From the NCBI GenBank assembly GCA_026989395.1, contig JALSJK010000147.1:1-47085 (forward strand): a stretch of DNA of 47,085 nt, read 5' to 3'. The translations under genes and the position numbers were made by a program. Source of the DNA: Methylomonas sp. (GTDB lineage Bacteria; Pseudomonadota; Gammaproteobacteria; Methylococcales; Methylomonadaceae). The notes under the pieces are model-generated. The model was given only the letters and a program-made list of their open reading frames with translations. It did not search any database and had not been told where the DNA came from. Below are positions 18,419 to 27,211 of the stretch, in pieces (the first letter of the stretch is position 1; each line of letters starts with the position of its first letter).

Positions 18419-18742
18419 CTTGAAATTTTCAAAAAGAAAGGTTTTCGAAAAGACTTTGATTATAGTGGTAAATTGGCTGAAAAATTTTGGAAGTTTGTTT
18501 ATTTTAAACAGCGAACACCCTTCATTTAGGGACGGGCACAGAATAAGTTTAGCAACTGGCGCAGAATTTTTATTCGTATTCAAGGCGTATAAATAGGCGT
18601 ATAGCCAGCTATGTAACTATTTTTACAACGCAGAAGACGGATAAAAAGACAAGCCAGTTGTTAAAGTTATTTCATGTTCGTTCCTTATTTATGAGCCTGT
18701 TAAGATAACCATCTTTAACATTCCAATTAGAAAATTCAAGAT
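18419..18742. other. non-coding gap with a palindromic element
   Basis: 324 bp without a supported gene. Most of its second half is the imperfect inverted repeat described separately (18550-18663). The remainder is AT-rich and shows nothing else that I can support. Confidence 0.5.
18550..18663. repeat. palindromic dispersed repeat (MITE/REP-like), copy A
   Basis: 114-bp imperfect inverted repeat. The ends TAGCAACTGGC (18550-18560) and GCCAGTTGTTA (18653-18663) match in 10 of 11 positions. The next parts, GCAGAATTTTTATTCGT and ACGGATAAAAAGAC, also pair. The centre AGGCGTATAGCCAGCTATG resembles AGGCGCATAGCAAGCTACG in the element at 29139-29302, indicating a family. No transposase inside. Confidence 0.6.
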
Positions 18743-19591
18743 ATGAAAATGAGTGCCCAGCAGTTCCTGGATTGGGAATCAAAAAGAATTACCTTGTTAG
18801 CCATGTCCGGTGCCGGGAAAACTACATTGGCTAATAAATTACCTAAAGAGAAATGGTTCCATTATTCCGGTGATTATCGCATTGGCACTAAATATCTTGA
18901 AGAACCGATTCTGGATAATATTAAACGCCAGGCAATGGATGTGCCTTTTCTTCGGGAATTGCTGCTTTCAGACTCAATATATATTTGCAATAACATCACT
19001 GTTGATAATCTGACACCTGTTTCCAGCTTTTTGGGGAAAATTGGCAGTCCTGAATTGGGCGGCTTGGCATTAAATGAATTTAAAAGACGGCAGCATCTTC
19101 ACCGGCATGCTGAAATTATGGCGATGCAAGATGTTCCTGAGTTCATTCATAAAGCTGAAGATATTTACGGTTATAAACATTTTATCAATGATGCAGGCGG
19201 TAGTGTTTGCGAACTGGATGATCCAGAAACATTGTCTGTCCTTGCTGAGCATACCTTGATCGTCTACCTCAAGATCCCGGAAAGCCTTGAACAAACCATT
19301 ATCGATCGTGCTGTCACTGATCCCAAGCCTATGTATTACCGGGAGGCTTTTCTTGATGAAAAGTTGAATGATTATTTAAACTTGAATAAGCTTAGTGGTA
19401 CTGATGAGATTGACCCGGATGATTTTGTACGCTGGGTTTTTCCTGAACTTTTTAAATCCAGGCTACCTCGTTACCAGGCAATCGCTGAGCAGTATGGTTA
19501 CACAATTGATGCAGGGCAGGCTGCAACAATTCAAGGGGAACAAGATTTTCTTCAGTTAATTGCAAATGCGATTGATGATCAATCGAAATAA
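18743..19591 (+). CDS. P-loop NTPase / kinase-like protein encoded with metA
   Basis: 282 aa. Walker A motif AMSGAGKTT lies at residues 20-28. Downstream are YSGDYRIGTKYLEE, FKRRQHLHRHAEIMAMQDV and a hydrophobic strand LIVYLKIPESLEQ followed by a charged helix, an arrangement like small-molecule kinases. No family name is secure. It is followed after 17 bp by metA, with a strong SD in between, so co-transcription is very likely, hinting at a role in amino acid or sulfur metabolism. ATG at 18743 or at 18749 are both possible; neither has a good SD. Confidence 0.8.
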   Translation: MKMSAQQFLDWESKRITLLAMSGAGKTTLANKLPKEKWFHYSGDYRIGTKYLEEPILDNIKRQAMDVPFLRELLLSDSIYICNNITVDNLTPVSSFLGKIGSPELGGLALNEFKRRQHLHRHAEIMAMQDVPEFIHKAEDIYGYKHFINDAGGSVCELDDPETLSVLAEHTLIVYLKIPESLEQTIIDRAVTDPKPMYYREAFLDEKLNDYLNLNKLSGTDEIDPDDFVRWVFPELFKSRLPRYQAIAEQYGYTIDAGQAATIQGEQDFLQLIANAIDDQSK

Positions 19592-19608
19592 TAAAGGAGG
19601 CTAAGAAT

Positions 19609-20679
19609 ATGCCAATTGTTGCTCATATTGATTTGCCTACTTTTCAGCGCTTGCGAAATGAAGGTGAAGAAATATTACAACCGGATCGGGCCAGTCATCA
19701 AGATATCAGGGAAATTCACATTGGTTTGCTCAATATGATGCCTGATTCAGCGCTTGAAGCGACGGAAAGGCAGTTTTTCAGATTGGTTAGCGCTTGTAAT
19801 CAAATTGCTCAGTTTCATGTCCATCCTTTTACGATTGAGGGTTTGGAACGTGGCCCTGAGGCGAAGGCACATATCGAAAAATACTATGAATCATTTGAAA
19901 AAATCAAGCAGGATGGCCTGGACGCACTGATTATCAGCGGTGCAAATGTCACCCACCCACACATTCCTGAAGAGGATTTCTGGCAACCTCTAACTGAAGT
20001 TTTTGATTGGGCAAAAAAAAATGTGACATCCATTCTTTGTTCCTGTCTGGCAACACATGCGTTGATTCATTATTGCTATGGCATTGAAAGAACTCCACTG
20101 CCCACTGGCAAACGCTGGGGAGTTTATCCACATAAACTGCTGGATCGGCGACACCCTTTAGTTGCGGAGATTAACACCAGATTTGATGTGCCACATTCAC
20201 GATATAACGAAATCTTCCAGCAAGACATGGAGGATAAAAAACTTAAAGTATTGGCCGTCAGCGAGGAAGCAGGTGTTCATTTGGCGGTCAGTCCAGATGG
20301 CTTCAGAATTGTTTTTTTTCAAGGCCATCCTGAATATGACGAAATCAGTCTGATGAAAGAATATAAACGGGAAGTCATACGTTTTTTTCAGAATGAAAGA
20401 GAAGATTACCCGCCATTTCCAGAGCATTATTTTAATCAGGAGGCACAACAAGTTTTGTTGGATTACAAAAACCATGTGCTTGAAGCTAAAAGCCTGGGTA
20501 CCAAGCTGGAAGTTTTCCCTGAACAAAAAATTATTGGAAATTTGGATAATACCTGGCGAGATACGGCCAAGGCGGTGATTAATAACTGGTTAGGAAAGGT
20601 TTACCAGATTACCAATAAAGATAGACGGTTACCGTTTATGGATGGTATTGACCCAAAGAACCCTCTGGGTTTGGAATAG
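19609..20679 (+). CDS. metA: homoserine O-succinyltransferase-type acyltransferase (MetA family)
   Basis: 356 aa. Class I glutamine-amidotransferase-like fold of the MetA family: IHIGLLNMMPDSALEATERQFFRL near the N-terminus, SCLATHALIHYCYG with the nucleophile at Cys146, and FFQGHPEYD with His240 and Glu242. It acylates L-homoserine as the first committed step of methionine synthesis. It is longer than E. coli MetA (309 aa), mainly at the C-terminus. The loop near SGANVTHPHIPEEDFW differs from the standard region that helps decide between succinyl- and acetyl-CoA, so donor specificity is uncertain. AAGGAGG (19594-19600) is a strong ribosome-binding site. The stop overlaps the GTG of the next gene by 1 bp. 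Confidence 0.9.
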   Translation: MPIVAHIDLPTFQRLRNEGEEILQPDRASHQDIREIHIGLLNMMPDSALEATERQFFRLVSACNQIAQFHVHPFTIEGLERGPEAKAHIEKYYESFEKIKQDGLDALIISGANVTHPHIPEEDFWQPLTEVFDWAKKNVTSILCSCLATHALIHYCYGIERTPLPTGKRWGVYPHKLLDRRHPLVAEINTRFDVPHSRYNEIFQQDMEDKKLKVLAVSEEAGVHLAVSPDGFRIVFFQGHPEYDEISLMKEYKREVIRFFQNEREDYPPFPEHYFNQEAQQVLLDYKNHVLEAKSLGTKLEVFPEQKIIGNLDNTWRDTAKAVINNWLGKVYQITNKDRRLPFMDGIDPKNPLGLE

Positions 20680-21143
20680 TGAAAATAGAATTTTTACAGC
20701 AGGCTATTGATCTTGCAATCGAAAATCCAAGAAATGGCGGAGGCCCTTATGGGGCCGTTATTGTTCACAATGAACAAATATTAGCCAGTAGTGCGAATTT
20801 GGTTGCCAAAAATAATGATCCAACGGCCCATGCTGAAGTTCTTGCAATTCGTCTTGCTTGTCAAAAAAGTAATGATTTTCGATTGACTGATTGTGTGCTC
20901 TACAGCAGTTGCGAACCTTGTCCAATGTGTTTAGGGGCAATTTATTGGGCCAGACTGAAAGAGGTTTATTTTGCTTGCAATCGCTTAGATGCTGCAAAAG
21001 CAGGTTTTGATGACAGCTTCATTTACGAAGAAATTCAACTAGCGCCCGAGCAACGAAAAATACCGATGTTACAAATCGAAATTGCAGATGCCAATAAACC
21101 TTTTCAAGCCTGGAATACTTATCCTGGAAAAATCCCTTATTGA
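20679..21143 (+). CDS. guanine deaminase-like enzyme (cytidine-deaminase fold)
   Basis: 154 aa, the size of Bacillus GuaD. The zinc site is intact: HAE (His51, Glu53) and PCPMC (Cys81, Cys84). The motifs NGGGPYGAVIV, NDPTAHAEVLAIRLAC and GAIYWARLKEVYFAC, plus the C-terminal AGFDDSFIYEEI, match GuaD better than tRNA adenosine deaminase. It would convert guanine to xanthine and ammonia in the cytosol. GTG start at 20679 overlaps the metA stop (TAGTG), so translation is probably coupled. It converges on the next minus-strand gene, overlapping it by 7 bp at the 3' ends. Confidence 0.8.
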   Translation: MKIEFLQQAIDLAIENPRNGGGPYGAVIVHNEQILASSANLVAKNNDPTAHAEVLAIRLACQKSNDFRLTDCVLYSSCEPCPMCLGAIYWARLKEVYFACNRLDAAKAGFDDSFIYEEIQLAPEQRKIPMLQIEIADANKPFQAWNTYPGKIPY

Positions 21144-21640
21144 GCTTTAGCAGGTTGTTGCTTTTCAGAACTATTTTCCGGCTTGGATTCGGGCTCAGGT
21201 TCTTTTTCAGGCTCCGGGTTAGCAACAATTCGTTCAGAAATTTTTAATAGCCAGCCGTCTCTTTTTAGACACCCGAGTTTGGCAACAGCCCTGACACTAA
21301 CCCGTGCATAGGTGTTTTCTAATTCAGCAGGAAGATTTCCTTTGACCAGAAAAAAACTCCCATGATCTTCCACCGTTACTTTTGTAGGTATTTTTTTTAC
21401 TGTCACTGTCACCTTCTCAGGGTCAGTCCAAACAGGCAGTGTAAATGAAAATTCACTTTCAGGCGGAACTTCAGAATGGTTTTTAGTATAACTTTCAGGT
21501 TTAATGCGTCGAAGCCTGGGAGGCTTGCATTCTGTTTTTTTATCTTCCTCATAGGCTGATGTTGTTTGAGAGAAAAAAGTAAAGCTTGTTATGATAAATA
21601 ACATTGAAAGATGCGAAATGATGTTTTTTTTAATTGTCAT
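21137..21640 (-). CDS. secreted protein of unknown function
   Basis: 167 aa with an N-terminal signal peptide (hydrophobic run about residues 10-28, cleavage near TSA-YEED). The mature domain is beta-rich with two cysteines (KTECKPPRL and KLGCLKRDG) that could pair, and it ends in a low-complexity acidic/proline tail (PEPEKEPEPESKPENSS). I recognise no family. It converges on the guanine-deaminase gene and lies 39 bp downstream of the DUF2066 gene on the same strand, so it may share that transcript. Confidence 0.7.
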   Translation of the reverse strand: MTIKKNIISHLSMLFIITSFTFFSQTTSAYEEDKKTECKPPRLRRIKPESYTKNHSEVPPESEFSFTLPVWTDPEKVTVTVKKIPTKVTVEDHGSFFLVKGNLPAELENTYARVSVRAVAKLGCLKRDGWLLKISERIVANPEPEKEPEPESKPENSSEKQQPAKAQ

Positions 21641-21679
21641 TGGAAAACCCCTCCTATTGCCATTTTTTATTTATTACTA

Positions 21680-22747
21680 TTACCGTATCGTATCGGGTAG
21701 CAAGCGATATTTTAACTCATTCTTATTCTGCATATCATCTGGATCTAATGGATCGAGAATTCTTCCGAGACCAACGGCATCGATAAATGCGCGACGGCTA
21801 CCAGAAGTTTTTACCTTATAGTAATTAATACCGGATTTAACCTTTAACCAATTGACTGATTCTGTCATAGGTAAAGAGCTTAAATAATCCGTTATTCTGC
21901 TCATATCAGTCATATTTTTTACCCCGGATACTTTCAAAATAACGCTATCAATTTCCAGAGTGTCGGGGTTGACCGCATAAAATTTTGAAAGTTTATCGTA
22001 TGTCCCTTGCATGCCGGAAAGAATTGCCTCATCCAAAGCCACGCATTCACTGCTCCACTGTTTGATGTCGCTATTAAAATACAATGCCCATTCCGATTTC
22101 CAGCATTTTTTATATTTTTTAACGCGTCCAACCAGAATAGAAGGGGTTGCATAACGTTTTGAAACTTCTAGTAGTTTATCGGAATAGGCTCCCAAAATAT
22201 CAGGGATGGTGATTTTTTGGCTTTCTTGCAAATCCATTAAAGGAAACAATAATGGCAGCCCCTTGCGTTTAGCTGCTTTAGTCAGTGCATTGGCAATGTC
22301 AGGCATGGATTCTTCATTAAAAATCTGTTTTTTGCCATTTTTTTCAACAACTAACCATACCAGGGTTTCATCGCGAACCTCATTCCAGATACCGAGTTTA
22401 CTTGACCGCATGAGTTCCAATAGTGCATCTTGATCAAATTTGACGCGCATGAGTCTCGCAGAATTTTCATCGGAATTTGAAGGGATCAGTGAATATCGGT
22501 ATTGGGTGGTATAGCGAGGGGCATCCTTCAGGGCCATTTTTACAGTTAAGTCTTCAAAAATATTTTCCCCTGCCATAATTTTTCCTAATACAATAGCTAA
22601 AGCGTCTTTAATTGCTTTATTACGGTCATTTGGAGACTGGCTCTGGGTGATAACTTCAGCTTCAAATAGTTCTTGTACTTCAACAGCAAGTAAGATTCCA
22701 GAATGGCTGAGTAAAATAAATAAAAATGCTTTTAAAAGTCGTTGCAT
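21680..22747 (-). CDS. DUF2066 domain-containing periplasmic protein
   Basis: 355 aa with a signal peptide (LLKAFLFILLSHSGILLAV). The mature protein starts with VQELFEAEVITQSQSPNDRNKAIKDAL followed by a long conserved region (WLVVEKNGKKQIF, GLPLLFPLMDLQE), which I recognise as DUF2066. This family is often divergent from purM in gammaproteobacteria, exactly as here. Role unknown; the repeated beta-alpha pattern suggests an outer-envelope accessory protein. No strong SD visible. Confidence 0.82.
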   Translation of the reverse strand: MQRLLKAFLFILLSHSGILLAVEVQELFEAEVITQSQSPNDRNKAIKDALAIVLGKIMAGENIFEDLTVKMALKDAPRYTTQYRYSLIPSNSDENSARLMRVKFDQDALLELMRSSKLGIWNEVRDETLVWLVVEKNGKKQIFNEESMPDIANALTKAAKRKGLPLLFPLMDLQESQKITIPDILGAYSDKLLEVSKRYATPSILVGRVKKYKKCWKSEWALYFNSDIKQWSSECVALDEAILSGMQGTYDKLSKFYAVNPDTLEIDSVILKVSGVKNMTDMSRITDYLSSLPMTESVNWLKVKSGINYYKVKTSGSRRAFIDAVGLGRILDPLDPDDMQNKNELKYRLLPDTIR

Positions 22748-22942
22748 AACCTCACACGAAATAATTTTGTCTTGTACAATAGGGCGTCAAATAGACCTGC
22801 TGCTCATTAATGGTTGGATTTGTAAGTCGGTGATCCATAACCCATCTTCCTTGCAAATTGATGCGCTCGCAGTGATTTAACGGTATCTCATAATTTTCGA
22901 AAGTACCGATTCTAGTTTAATTTTAGCAGTAAGAGAATAACA

Positions 22943-23986
22943 TTGAGTGAACAAAATCGACAAAGTCTAAGTTATAAAAATGCTGGTGTAGATATTGAAG
23001 CAGGCAATGCTCTGGTTGACCGAATAAAACCCATTGCTGCAGCCACCCGTACTCAAGGTGTTTTGGCAGGTCTTGGTGGATTTGGTTCAATGTTTGAATT
23101 GCCTTTGGAGCGTTTTCAAAATCCGGTTCTGGTTTCTGGTACTGATGGAGTCGGTACCAAGCTAAAGCTCGCAAGTGAAATGAATGTTCACAATACAATC
23201 GGTATCGATTTGGTAGCGATGTGTGTGAATGATATTATCGTACAAGGTGCTGAACCCTTATTTTTTCTGGATTATTTTGCTTGTGGCAAACTAGATGTTG
23301 AAGTTGCCGCTTCTGTGGTTGCAGGTATTGGCCAAGGTTGCCAGCTTTCCGGAGCAGCTTTGGTGGGCGGTGAGACTGCTGAAATGCCAGGTATGTATGC
23401 TGATGGTGATTATGATTTGGCGGGGTTTTGTGTTGGTATTGTTGATAAACACAAAGCGATAGACGGATCAAAAGTCAAAGTGGGCGACAAACTTCTGGGT
23501 ATTGCTTCATCCGGCCCGCATTCCAACGGATATTCCTTGATTCGTAAAATTATCGAGCAAAGTGGTGTAGCACTGTCTGATACTGTAGACAGTAAAATCC
23601 TAGGCGAGATACTGTTGGAGCCAACAAGGATTTATGTTAAATCTTTACTGGCTCTGATTGAGTCAGTCTCAGTGCATGCTGTAGCGCATATCACGGGTGG
23701 AGGAATTACAGAAAATTTACCTCGCGTTTTACCAAAAGGTTTGTCGGCATCAATAGATTTGAACTCCTGGTCGCAACCACTCGTTTTTCAATGGTTACAA
23801 GAGCAAGGAAACCTTTCAGAATCTGAGATGCTGAAAACTTTTAATTGTGGTATCGGAATGATTGTTTGTGTTCCACAAGAACAAGAATTACAAACCAAGG
23901 AAATTTTGATTAACCAAGGGGAGGTTGTTTACAATATTGGTGAAATTATTACCTCTTCTGAGGGTGGTAAAGTGGTTTATTCTTAA
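22943..23986 (+). CDS. purM: phosphoribosylformylglycinamidine cyclo-ligase
   Basis: 347 aa. AIR synthetase of purine biosynthesis: ATP-dependent ring closure of FGAM to AIR in the cytosol. Motifs: [51 protein letters not shown] and [16 protein letters not shown] are all characteristic. The start is a TTG at 22943 ([14 protein letters not shown]), preceded by AAGAG. It is divergent from DUF2066. purN, which often follows purM, is absent; instead a convergent DUF3530 gene overlaps its 3' end by 4 bp. Confidence 0.96.
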   Translation: MSEQNRQSLSYKNAGVDIEAGNALVDRIKPIAAATRTQGVLAGLGGFGSMFELPLERFQNPVLVSGTDGVGTKLKLASEMNVHNTIGIDLVAMCVNDIIVQGAEPLFFLDYFACGKLDVEVAASVVAGIGQGCQLSGAALVGGETAEMPGMYADGDYDLAGFCVGIVDKHKAIDGSKVKVGDKLLGIASSGPHSNGYSLIRKIIEQSGVALSDTVDSKILGEILLEPTRIYVKSLLALIESVSVHAVAHITGGGITENLPRVLPKGLSASIDLNSWSQPLVFQWLQEQGNLSESEMLKTFNCGIGMIVCVPQEQELQTKEILINQGEVVYNIGEIITSSEGGKVVYS

Positions 23987-24762
23987 TTATTTGAAACCTG
24001 AATTAACCAACTATAAACACGTTTTATCATAAGGTCTTGATGATTTTGGTAGGGTCTTTGAGTTTGAGTAATCTCAACTTGCCGGTATTGAGGGTTATGT
24101 TTGGCTGCGATACGTTTTTTTCTTGCTTTCTTACTGACTGTAGCGATATCTTTTGAACCATATATATCAAGTATTGGCAGGTTGGTTTTGCTTAGAAAAG
24201 TTAATGTATCAGAGAATTGATTCTCAGTTTCAGAGATGGGCAGACTAATTGCAGTAACAGCCCCGACTGCTTTATTTTTTGATTCATAAACATAAGCAAC
24301 CGCTATTAACCCTCCCATTCCATAGCCGACCAATGCGACATTTTTTACATCGCTTTTCTGTAGAAAATCGATAGCTGCCTGAATACGTTCAAATGCTTCC
24401 GGAAATAAATCAAAAGATTGATTGGTCTCAGCGCCATATTCGTAGATAGGGAGTTGCAAGGACAAAGTTGCCCATTGATGTTCTGGCAATTGGATTCGTA
24501 GGTTATGAATTAAAGGTTTTGAATCCGGGTGTTGACCGGTATCGTGCAATAAAATAGCCGTGCCTCTGTTTTCTGCCGATTCGGTATCAGTATAAAGTGC
24601 AAGATATTTATTTTTTCCAAGATAAATAGCCGAACCGAAACGAAGATCTTTGAGTATTTCAATCGCGTATTGACGCTCTCGTAGCGTATCAGCTGACCAG
24701 CTGTTAAGGCTAATAAACAGATAACAACTGAAAAAAAAGACCCTCTTGTAGGTTGAAAACAT
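23983..24762 (-). CDS. DUF3530 family alpha/beta-hydrolase-like protein
   Basis: 259 aa with an N-terminal signal peptide (about residues 1-23, ending NSWSA). The body has an alpha/beta hydrolase plan: [13 protein letters not shown], a nucleophile-elbow-like segment [13 protein letters not shown] (the nucleophile position is Gly-Met, not the usual Ser) and [10 protein letters not shown] near the acid position. Without a clear catalytic serine in the elbow it may be non-catalytic or unusual. I recognise the overall pattern as DUF3530. Convergent with purM, 4-bp overlap. Confidence 0.78.
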   Translation of the reverse strand: MFSTYKRVFFFSCYLFISLNSWSADTLRERQYAIEILKDLRFGSAIYLGKNKYLALYTDTESAENRGTAILLHDTGQHPDSKPLIHNLRIQLPEHQWATLSLQLPIYEYGAETNQSFDLFPEAFERIQAAIDFLQKSDVKNVALVGYGMGGLIAVAYVYESKNKAVGAVTAISLPISETENQFSDTLTFLSKTNLPILDIYGSKDIATVSKKARKKRIAAKHNPQYRQVEITQTQRPYQNHQDLMIKRVYSWLIQVSNN

Positions 24763-24906
24763 AATTAACTTAATTTTAAAAATGTGATGGTGTTCAAATA
24801 ATTGAAAATTAAGTGCTAGTTATATGAATATTTTGAGCTTGTTCATATAAATATAGTAATAAATCACTATTCTTGTAACTTTAATTCAATAATTGAGAGG
24901 AAAAAC

Positions 24907-25065
24907 ATGAGCGAATTTACAAGAGACGTAATCATTGGAACTTTAATTGTTGCGGGCGTTTGGAGTTTTATATCTGGGCAATTTATAATTTCAACCTTAG
25001 TTTTTGCAACTTCCGCACTATTCAGTAATATTGTAATGAGACCAACGCAAAAGCAAGAAGATTAA
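24907..25065 (+). CDS. 52-aa small membrane protein
   Basis: Begins MSEFTRDVIIGTLIVAG and ends RPTQKQED. Two hydrophobic segments (residues about 8-24 and 26-44) separated by a Gly turn. GAGAGG (24895-24900) lies 6 nt upstream of the ATG, a good ribosome-binding site. Codon choice and composition look genuine. I do not recognise a family. It stands alone between the divergent DUF3530 gene and the suhB 3' region. Confidence 0.65.
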   Translation: MSEFTRDVIIGTLIVAGVWSFISGQFIISTLVFATSALFSNIVMRPTQKQED

Positions 25066-25410
25066 AATTGCTCTGGCTAAGAACAGTGGGTTGCTAAAGA
25101 AGTTTTCAAGGTATCGTCAAATAACAACTGAGTTATTCTTTGCATGTGAATTCCACAGTCAAGTTTTTAATCCAAATTTAAAACAGGCGAGTAGATACAC
25201 AAGGATGTGTTCACCATTGACGATTAATACCTCATTTAAATTACACCATTTTTTGCGAATGATGTCGTTTAAGTATCTTCCAATAGCCTGCTATTTATAG
25301 TTTTTTCGCCCAGCTTTTCACAAACGCTGACGTATTCTAAATGGGCATTCTCAAACGCGGAAGATATATTCGCTTTAATTCCATTATGGAATTAAATGGT
25401 AGAAAGAGAA
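25066..25410. other. non-coding gap
   Basis: 345 bp downstream of the 52-aa protein and of suhB (convergent). A frame at 25091-25300 has no ribosome-binding site and no protein-like composition. There is an 11-bp perfect inverted repeat with a 1-bp centre (25374-25396) near the suhB stop, without a U-tract, and a 32-bp motif (25230-25261) that resembles one at 28749-28780 in 26 of 32 positions. Confidence 0.4.
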
Positions 25411-26208
25411 TTATTTTAGGCTGTCAGTGACATGAGGTTCAATTGCTTGATATATAAGTTGATGCATTTTAGGGTTTCCAGCGATTAAATTTCCTGACTC
25501 CAGAAATTTATCTTTAAACGAAAAATCCGTTACGACACCGCCAGCTTCCTTGATTAAAAGTACTCCTGCAGCCATATCCCATTCATGTAAACCGATTTCC
25601 CAAAAACCATCAAGTCTTCCAGAAGCCACGTAGGCTAAATCCAGCGCTGCAGCACCTGCGCGTCTGATGCCGGCTGAGTCAATAAATAGTGCTCTGAACA
25701 TGCCTAGATAAGGCTCCAGATGTTGCTGTTTTTTAAATGGAAAACCGGTACCCAATAATGAACCAGTCAAACTGGTTTGTCGTGTAACGCGAATACGGCG
25801 ATTATTCAGCATCGCTCCGCCGCCGCGTTCCGCAGTAAACAACTCATCCCGTTGAGGGTCATAAACCACTCCAACTTCAAGGACCCCTTTGTTTTTTAAA
25901 GCAATGGAAACAGCAAATTGAGGGAAGCCATGTAAAAAATTTGTTGTGCCATCTAAAGGGTCAATAACCCAAATATAATCGCTGTCACTGTTTTGGCGGC
26001 CACTTTCTTCGGCCAGAAAACCATGATTTGGATAAGCTTTACTAATAATACGGATTATTTCACTTTCAGCTTGACGATCCACTTCACTGGCGTAATCATT
26101 TTTTCCTTTCTGATCAATTTGCAGTTGCCCAACACTGTCAACAGCTCGAAGAATTTGGTTGCCCGCGCTCCTAGCGGCACGGATAGCAATGGTAAGCATT
26201 GGGTGCAT
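25411..26208 (-). CDS. suhB: inositol-1-monophosphatase family protein
   Basis: 265 aa. Mg-dependent phosphatase of the IMPase family: EVDRQAESEII, FLAEESG, the metal-site motif IDPLDGTTNFLHGFP and GLHEWDMAAGVLLIKEAGG near the C-terminus. In gammaproteobacteria SuhB is also a ribosome-biogenesis and antitermination factor. Length and motif spacing are standard. The ATG at 26208 fits the family N-terminus (HPMLTIAIRAARSAG). Confidence 0.95.
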   Translation of the reverse strand: MHPMLTIAIRAARSAGNQILRAVDSVGQLQIDQKGKNDYASEVDRQAESEIIRIISKAYPNHGFLAEESGRQNSDSDYIWVIDPLDGTTNFLHGFPQFAVSIALKNKGVLEVGVVYDPQRDELFTAERGGGAMLNNRRIRVTRQTSLTGSLLGTGFPFKKQQHLEPYLGMFRALFIDSAGIRRAGAAALDLAYVASGRLDGFWEIGLHEWDMAAGVLLIKEAGGVVTDFSFKDKFLESGNLIAGNPKMHQLIYQAIEPHVTDSLK

Positions 26209-26695
26209 ACGAAAAATTTTTACCGATCAGAAAGAGGGATAGGTTAACAAATATTTTGTTTGAATTAAATATATATAATTAATTTGTCAACCCCAAGTAG
26301 AAATGTCCGGTTTAGTGTAGCCACTTTATTCAGTAAACCATAGCTCCTTCGCTTTACCAAATTGTCAATCGCTACCCAGTTGTCTGCTCCGCAGATCGTA
26401 GCACAGAGTGAAAAAAAAATATGTTTGCGAGACGATGCTTTTTGCGCCTATTTTTTGTGAGGCCTTCAATACTCGAAAAATGATGAATGCAATGGGCTGG
26501 CCTGTCATTTGACAATCAAAATGATGATTTTAATACATCATCTAAATAATAATTTCAGCCAGTTTTAAACCCGATTGGCTTGTCTTCATTGTGTGAACAC
26601 CTTTTGTTTTAAGGAAAATTTTATTAGATATAAATTCCTTATTTTGAAGGTCTCCTCCTCTTTTTTTCTGTTTTTTACTATAGCTGACTAAGCTT
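26209..26695. other. non-coding gap with a palindromic element
   Basis: 487 bp between suhB and ssb. No gene is supported; a long minus-strand frame here is only the ssb complement plus its downstream sequence. A repeat-like element spans about 26361-26516. The part next to ssb is A/T-rich without a clear terminator hairpin. Confidence 0.4.
26361..26516. repeat. palindromic dispersed repeat, copy C (divergent)
   Basis: Ends ATTGTCAA (26361-26368) and TTGACAAT (26509-26516) are perfect inverted repeats. Read on the minus strand, the segment GAGTATTGAAGGC then AAATAGGCG (within about 26448-26476) closely matches CGTATTCAAGGC and AAATAGGCG in the element at 18550-18663. This suggests the same repeat family, with much decay. 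Confidence 0.4.
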
Positions 26696-27166
26696 CTAAA
26701 AAGGGATGTCGTCATCAAAATCATCATAAGATGCGGGAGGCGGGCTATTTGTATCAGCATTATTTTGTGGGGCTGTCTGTTTTGGTGCTGAACTGGCTTG
26801 CATTGGCTGATTGTCAGAAAAATTAGCAGTGCCTCCGCTGCGACTGCCCAGCATTTGCATTTCTTCAGCAATAATTTCCGTTGAATAGCGATCTTGTCCA
26901 GATTGATCTTGCCATTTCCGGGTTTGGATTCGCCCTTCAATATAAACCTGACTGCCTTTTCTTAAATATTCGCCAGCAACTTCGGCCAGGCGCCGGAAGA
27001 AAACCACGCGATGCCATTCTGTTTGTTCTCTACGTTCTCCAGATTGACGGTCTTTCCATCTGCGAGTTGTAGCCAATCTGATATTGGTAACAGCTTCACC
27101 ACTTGGCATATAGCGGACTTCGGGATCGGCACCTAAATTGCCGATCAACATTACTTTGTTGAGCAT
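26696..27166 (-). CDS. ssb: single-stranded DNA-binding protein
   Basis: 156 aa. N-terminal OB fold from [20 protein letters not shown] through [20 protein letters not shown] and the EEMQMLGSR end. A low-complexity Gln/Pro linker leads to the acidic tip DDDIPF, the site that binds partner proteins in replication and repair. CGGAG lies 6 nt upstream of the ATG. The MFS gene ends 45 bp upstream on the same strand, the common MFS-ssb order in gammaproteobacteria; uvrA, normally divergent from the pair, is not here. Confidence 0.97.
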   Translation of the reverse strand: MLNKVMLIGNLGADPEVRYMPSGEAVTNIRLATTRRWKDRQSGERREQTEWHRVVFFRRLAEVAGEYLRKGSQVYIEGRIQTRKWQDQSGQDRYSTEIIAEEMQMLGSRSGGTANFSDNQPMQASSAPKQTAPQNNADTNSPPPASYDDFDDDIPF

Positions 27167-27211
27167 TTTGTTCTCCGTAAAATTTCTAAAGGCGATGGTT
27201 TGATTTTATCA

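Noticed and set aside
20679-21143. tRNA adenosine deaminase (tadA)
   Set aside because: The NGGGPYGAVIV start and FDDSFIYEEI tail match guanine deaminase better; zinc motifs alone do not separate the two.
25091-25300. 69-aa plus-strand frame
   Set aside because: No ribosome-binding site, atypical composition and overlap with a non-coding repeat-like motif.
25374-25396. Terminator for suhB
   Set aside because: Perfect 11-bp hairpin but no U-tract on the minus strand after it and AT-only stem; left as a minor inverted repeat.
26542-26940. 132-aa minus-strand frame overlapping ssb
   Set aside because: Most of it is ssb in another frame; the remainder is low-complexity with no SD. A 15-codon frame inside (about 26550-26600) was also too short to support.
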